DNA of 64,000 nucleotides from Odobenus rosmarus divergens (taxonomy: Eukaryota > Chordata > Mammalia > Carnivora > Odobenidae): assembly GCF_000321225.1 (NCBI RefSeq), contig NW_004452108.1:69848-133847 (forward strand). Direction: 5' to 3'. The notes under the pieces were generated by a model, which saw nothing but the letters and a program-made list of their open reading frames with translations, did no database searches and was not told the origin of the DNA. Below, piece after piece: positions 60,218 through 64,000 of this stretch (position 1 is the first letter of the stretch; every line of letters starts with the position of its first letter). A program made the position numbers and the translations under genes.

Positions 60218-62650
60218 CTTTTTTTTTAGTTTTTAAAGTTTATTTATTGAGATATAATTCACACACCATAAATTTCACCAATTTAAAGTGCACAATTAAA
60301 TGGGTTTTAGCATATTCATTATCAAGTTCACCACAATCTAAAGTTCACAATATTTTCATCACCCCCCCCAAAAAACCTGATACCCATTAACGATCACGAC
60401 CCCAACCCCACCCAAAGCAACCAATAATCCACTCTCTGTCTTTATAGATATTCCTGTTCTGAACATTTCTTGTAAATGGGCTCCTATAATATGTGGCCTT
60501 TTGTTACTTGCTTTGTTCAGCTAACATAATATTTTTAAGGTTCATCCACGTTGTAACATGTATCCTAATGTTACTCCTTTTTGCGGTTGAATAATATTCC
60601 ATTATATGGATATGTCACATTGTGTTTATCTATTCATCCGTTGATGGACATTTGGGCTGTTTACACTCTGTGCCTATCATGAACAATGCTGCTATGAACA
60701 TTCATTTTTTGGGGTGGATATATATTTTCATTTCTCTTAGACATATGCCTAGGGGTGGAATTGCTGGATCAAATAGTAACTCAACGTTTAACTTCTTGCA
60801 AAACTGCCAAACTGTTTTCCAGAGGTGCTATTTCATTTTACATTGCCACCAACAATATATGAGGGTTCTGATTTCTCCACATCCTCACCAACATTTGTTA
60901 TTGTCTGTCTTTTTTATTATAGTCATCCATTCATTATGGTTTTGATATGCATTTCCCTAATGACTCACGGGGTTGAGCATCTTTTCATGTCATTATTGAT
61001 CATTTGTGTATCTTCTTTGAGACATGCCTATTCAAATGCTTTGCCTTTTTTAAAATAGGTTGTCTTTCAGTTTTGAGTTATAAGAGTTTCTTATACATTC
61101 CGGATACTAGATCCTTATCAGATAAATGATTTGCAAATATTTTCTCCCATTCTGTGGCTTGCCTTTTCACTTTCTTGGTACTGTCCTTTGAAACACAAAA
61201 GATTTAATTTTGCTGAAGTCCGATTTATCTATTTCTTTTCTTTTATTGCTTATTCTTTTGTGGCCAAATCTAAAAGGCCATTGCCTAACCAAAGGCCATG
61301 GTTTATTCCTACATTTTCTTCTAAGAGTTTTATAGTTTGGGTTCTTAAATTTAGAATTATCAGTTTGGGGGTAATTTTTGTGCATGGTGTGATATGGAAT
61401 CTAACTTAATTCTTTTGCTTGTGGATATCCAGTTGTCCCAGCACCATTTGTTGAATTAAATTATCTTGGCACCTTTGTTGAAAATTTATAGACCATAAAT
61501 TTCTGCACTTGCAACTTTATTCCATTGATCTGTGTATCTGTCCTTATAACATTACCATGGTTCATATCACCGTAACTTTGTAGTAAGTATGTTTTGAAAA
61601 TAGGAAGTGTGAGCTCCCAACTTTATTCTTTTCCAAGATGATTTGGCTATTCAAGGTCCCTCATATTTCCATATGAATTTTAGGATCAGCTTGTCCATTT
61701 TTGCAAAAAAAAAAAAAAAAAAGTCCAGCTGGGATTTTGATAGGGATTTCATGGGCTTTGTAGACCAATTTTGAGAGCATCTTCATCTTCACAATATTAA
61801 TTCTTCCAACCCATGAATATATGGTGCCTTTCCATTTACTTAGATCATCTTCAATCTCTTTCAATGTTATGTGCAAGCTTTACCCTTCTTTGTTAAAATT
61901 ATTCCTAAATATTTTATTCTTTTTTCTACTTTTGTAAATGGAATTGTTTTCCTTTTTTTCTCAGCTTTATTGAGGTACAATTGACAAATAAAATTATATA
62001 TATTTAAGTGTACAATGTGATGATTTAATTTACATATCCATTGTAAAATCATTTCCACAGCCAAGTTAATTAACACATCTATCACTCTTTTAGGATTTTG
62101 TCCAGTTCATCCACGTTATCTAATTTGTTGGCATCGTGTTGTTCATAATATTACATTATAGTCCCTTTCATTTCTGTAATTTGAGTCTTCTCCCTGTTTT
62201 GCTGGGTCATTCTAGCTAAAAGATTGTCAATTTTGTTGAACTTTTCAAAAAACCCAACATTTGGTTTCATTGATTTTTCTTTAAGGTTTTTCTAGTCTCT
62301 TTTTCATGTATTTCTGTTCTAATCTTTCACCTTTCTTTCCTTAGGCTTATTTTGCTTTTAGTTTGCTCTTCTGTATTTTTCAGGTAGAAGTTAGGTTGTT
62401 GATAGGAGGTATTTCTTATATTTTAATATATACATTCACAGCTATACACTTCTGAGTGCTGCTCTAGCTGCATCCCATATGATTTAATATGTGGAGTTTT
62501 TGTTTTTACTTATCTGAAAGTATTTTCTAGTTTCCTTTGATTTCCTCTTTGGCCCTCTGGCCATATAGGAGTTACGTTATTTAATTTACACTATATTCTA
62601 ATTCAACTCCATTGTGATTGGAAAACACACTTGATGTGATTTCAATTTTC
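60218..62650 (-). mobile_element. Old L1, antisense, with a second L1 3' end nested in it
   Basis: It begins at the + strand left with TTTATTGAGATATAATTCAC, a reversed L1M-type 3' end, and runs through reversed ORF2 (CCAAACTGTTTTCCAGAGGT, GTTGAGCATCTTTTCATGTC, TTCCATATGAATTTTAGGAT). A separate 3'-end-like segment with TTTATTGAGGTACAATTGAC sits at about 61945-62090, after which ORF2-like text resumes. All frames are broken. Confidence 0.85.
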
Positions 62651-63009
62651 TCCATGTTTTCCTTTGAACATATTTATAACAGCTGCCTGGAAGTCTTTGT
62701 CACCAAGTCCCACTTCTGGACCCCCTCAAACACTGTGTCTATTGCCCACTTTCTGCCCCTGTGTATCACATGTTCTTTCATTGTATATCTCAAAAACATT
62801 GTTAACAACTAGACTATTTAAATAATATACAATAATTACCCTGGAAACTGGTTCTCCCCCTTCCCTGCCTGAGTCTCTTGTTGTTGTTTATTCTTATCTC
62901 TTGTCATTATTTGTCTACTAAGTTGGCTGGACTAATTCTGTGAAGTTAATCTGCTTTCCGCCAGTGTTCAGCCTCTTAGAACCCTACTCAGATTTTTTTC
63001 CTTGTGTTT
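62651..63009. other. Probable decayed LINE sequence
   Basis: AT-rich text that may continue the L1/HAL1 upstream of it. No gene recognised. Confidence 0.4.
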
Positions 63010-63606
63010 AATTTTTTTCTTTAAATGTTTTTATTGTTATGTTACTCACCATACATGACATCATTTCTTTTTGATGTAGTGTTCCATGATTCATTTTTTG
63101 TGCATAACACCCAGTGCTCCATTCAGAATATGCCCTCTTTAATACCCATCACCAGGCTAACCCGTCATCTCACCCCCCTCCCCTGTAGAACCCTCAGTTT
63201 GTTTTTCAGAGTCCATCGTCTCTCATGATTCATCTCCCCCTCTGATTTCCCCCTCTTCATTCTTCCCCTCCTGCTATCTTCTTCTTTTTTTTTTCTTAAC
63301 ATATATTGCATTATTTGTTTCAGAGGTACACATCAGTGATTCAACAGTCTTGCACAATTCCTAGCACTCACCATAGCACATACCCTCCCCAATGTCTATC
63401 AGCGAGCCACCCCATCCTCCTACCCCACCCCCACTCCAGCAACCCTCCATTTGTTTCCTGAGATTAAGAATTCCTCATATCAGTGAGATGATATGATACA
63501 CGTCTTTCTCTGATTGACTTATTTTGCTCATCATAACACCCTCCACTTCCATCCACGTCATTGCAAATGGCAAGATCTCATTCCTTTTGATGGCTACATA
63601 ATATTC

Positions 63607-63638
<32 letters not shown>

Positions 63639-64000
63639 ACCACATCTTCTTTATCCATTAATCTGTCCATGGACATCTTGCTCTTTCCAGTTTGGCTATT
63701 GTGGACATTGCTGCTATATACATCGGGCTGCACGTACCCCTTCGGATCCCTACATTTGTATCTTTCGGGTAAATACCCAGTAGTGCAATTACTGGGTCAT
63801 AGGGTAGCTCTATTTTCAACTTTTTGAGAAACCTCCATACTGTTTTCCAGAGTGGTTGCACCAGCTTGCATTCCCACCAATAGCGTAGGAGGGTTCCCCT
63901 TTCTCCACATCCCCACCAACATCGTCGTTTCCTGACTTGTCAGGTTTAGCCATTCTGACTGGTGTGAGGTGGTATCTCATTGAGGTTTTGATTTGGATTT
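63010..64000 (-). mobile_element. Young carnivore-type L1 3' end, antisense, open at the right edge
   Basis: The reversed 3' UTR (TTTTTATTGTTATGTTACTC, GATGTAGTGTTCCATGATTC, AACACCCAGTGCTCC) is followed by GGTACACATCAGTGATTCAA and the reversed end of ORF2 (GCAAATGGCAAGATCTCATT, GGTAAATACCCAGTAGTGCA). A (TA)n expansion lies at 63613-63639. It looks little diverged from the carnivore L1 I remember. The residual ORF2 frame at 63658-63861 is short, so this copy is not intact in the visible part. Confidence 0.9.

Overview
The window looks like a mammalian nuclear chromosome, most likely from a carnivore and probably a caniform such as a bear, seal, mustelid or dog relative. The evidence is the repeats. 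There are tRNA-Lys-derived carnivore SINEs (SINEC/Can-SINE type, with CT-rich tails and the GCCACCCAGGCGCC-type end seen in reverse) at about 2.2, 2.9, 3.9 and 40.4 kb. A low-divergence carnivore-type L1 3' end lies at 63.0-64.0 kb. These sit among ancient mammalian repeats (MIR, MER5A-type hAT elements, old L1M-type LINEs, MaLR-type LTRs). The species cannot be fixed from the sequence alone.

Layout. Positions 1 to about 32.2 kb are intergenic, built of broken L1 pieces, SINEs, MIRs, LTR fragments, MER5A-type elements and long stretches I cannot classify. One protein-coding gene is recognisable: TMEM72, on the + strand in five coding exons (32605-32674, 50064-50130, 53685-53756, 55313-55452, 56785-57263). 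Every intron has GT/AG boundaries. The spliced reading frame is 828 nt (275 codons plus stop) and translates without interruption. The gene covers roughly 27 kb, with a 17.4 kb first intron, and its 3' UTR probably ends just after an AATAAA at 59164. From 59.2 kb to the right edge is intergenic, mostly antisense L1. In human, TMEM72 lies on 10q11.21 between CXCL12 and RASSF4; neither neighbour is visible here, so the left 32 kb is probably part of the CXCL12-TMEM72 interval.

TMEM72 encodes a small four-helix membrane protein with a long acidic cytosolic-type tail. It is known mainly for kidney-enriched expression and its molecular function is not established. An HNF1-like palindrome about 230 bp upstream of the start codon fits kidney tubule expression, but this is inference.

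I found no RNA gene, no CRISPR-like array, no second protein-coding gene and no sign of a new multi-gene system. The items most worth a second look are small-scale: the HNF1-like promoter site, a 43-nt alternating purine-pyrimidine tract with a 16-bp palindrome in the 3' UTR, a 28-bp exact repeat on the two sides of the gene's 3' end, a shuffled duplicated block in intron 1, several short local tandem duplications, and some young-looking retroposon insertions with clear target-site duplications.
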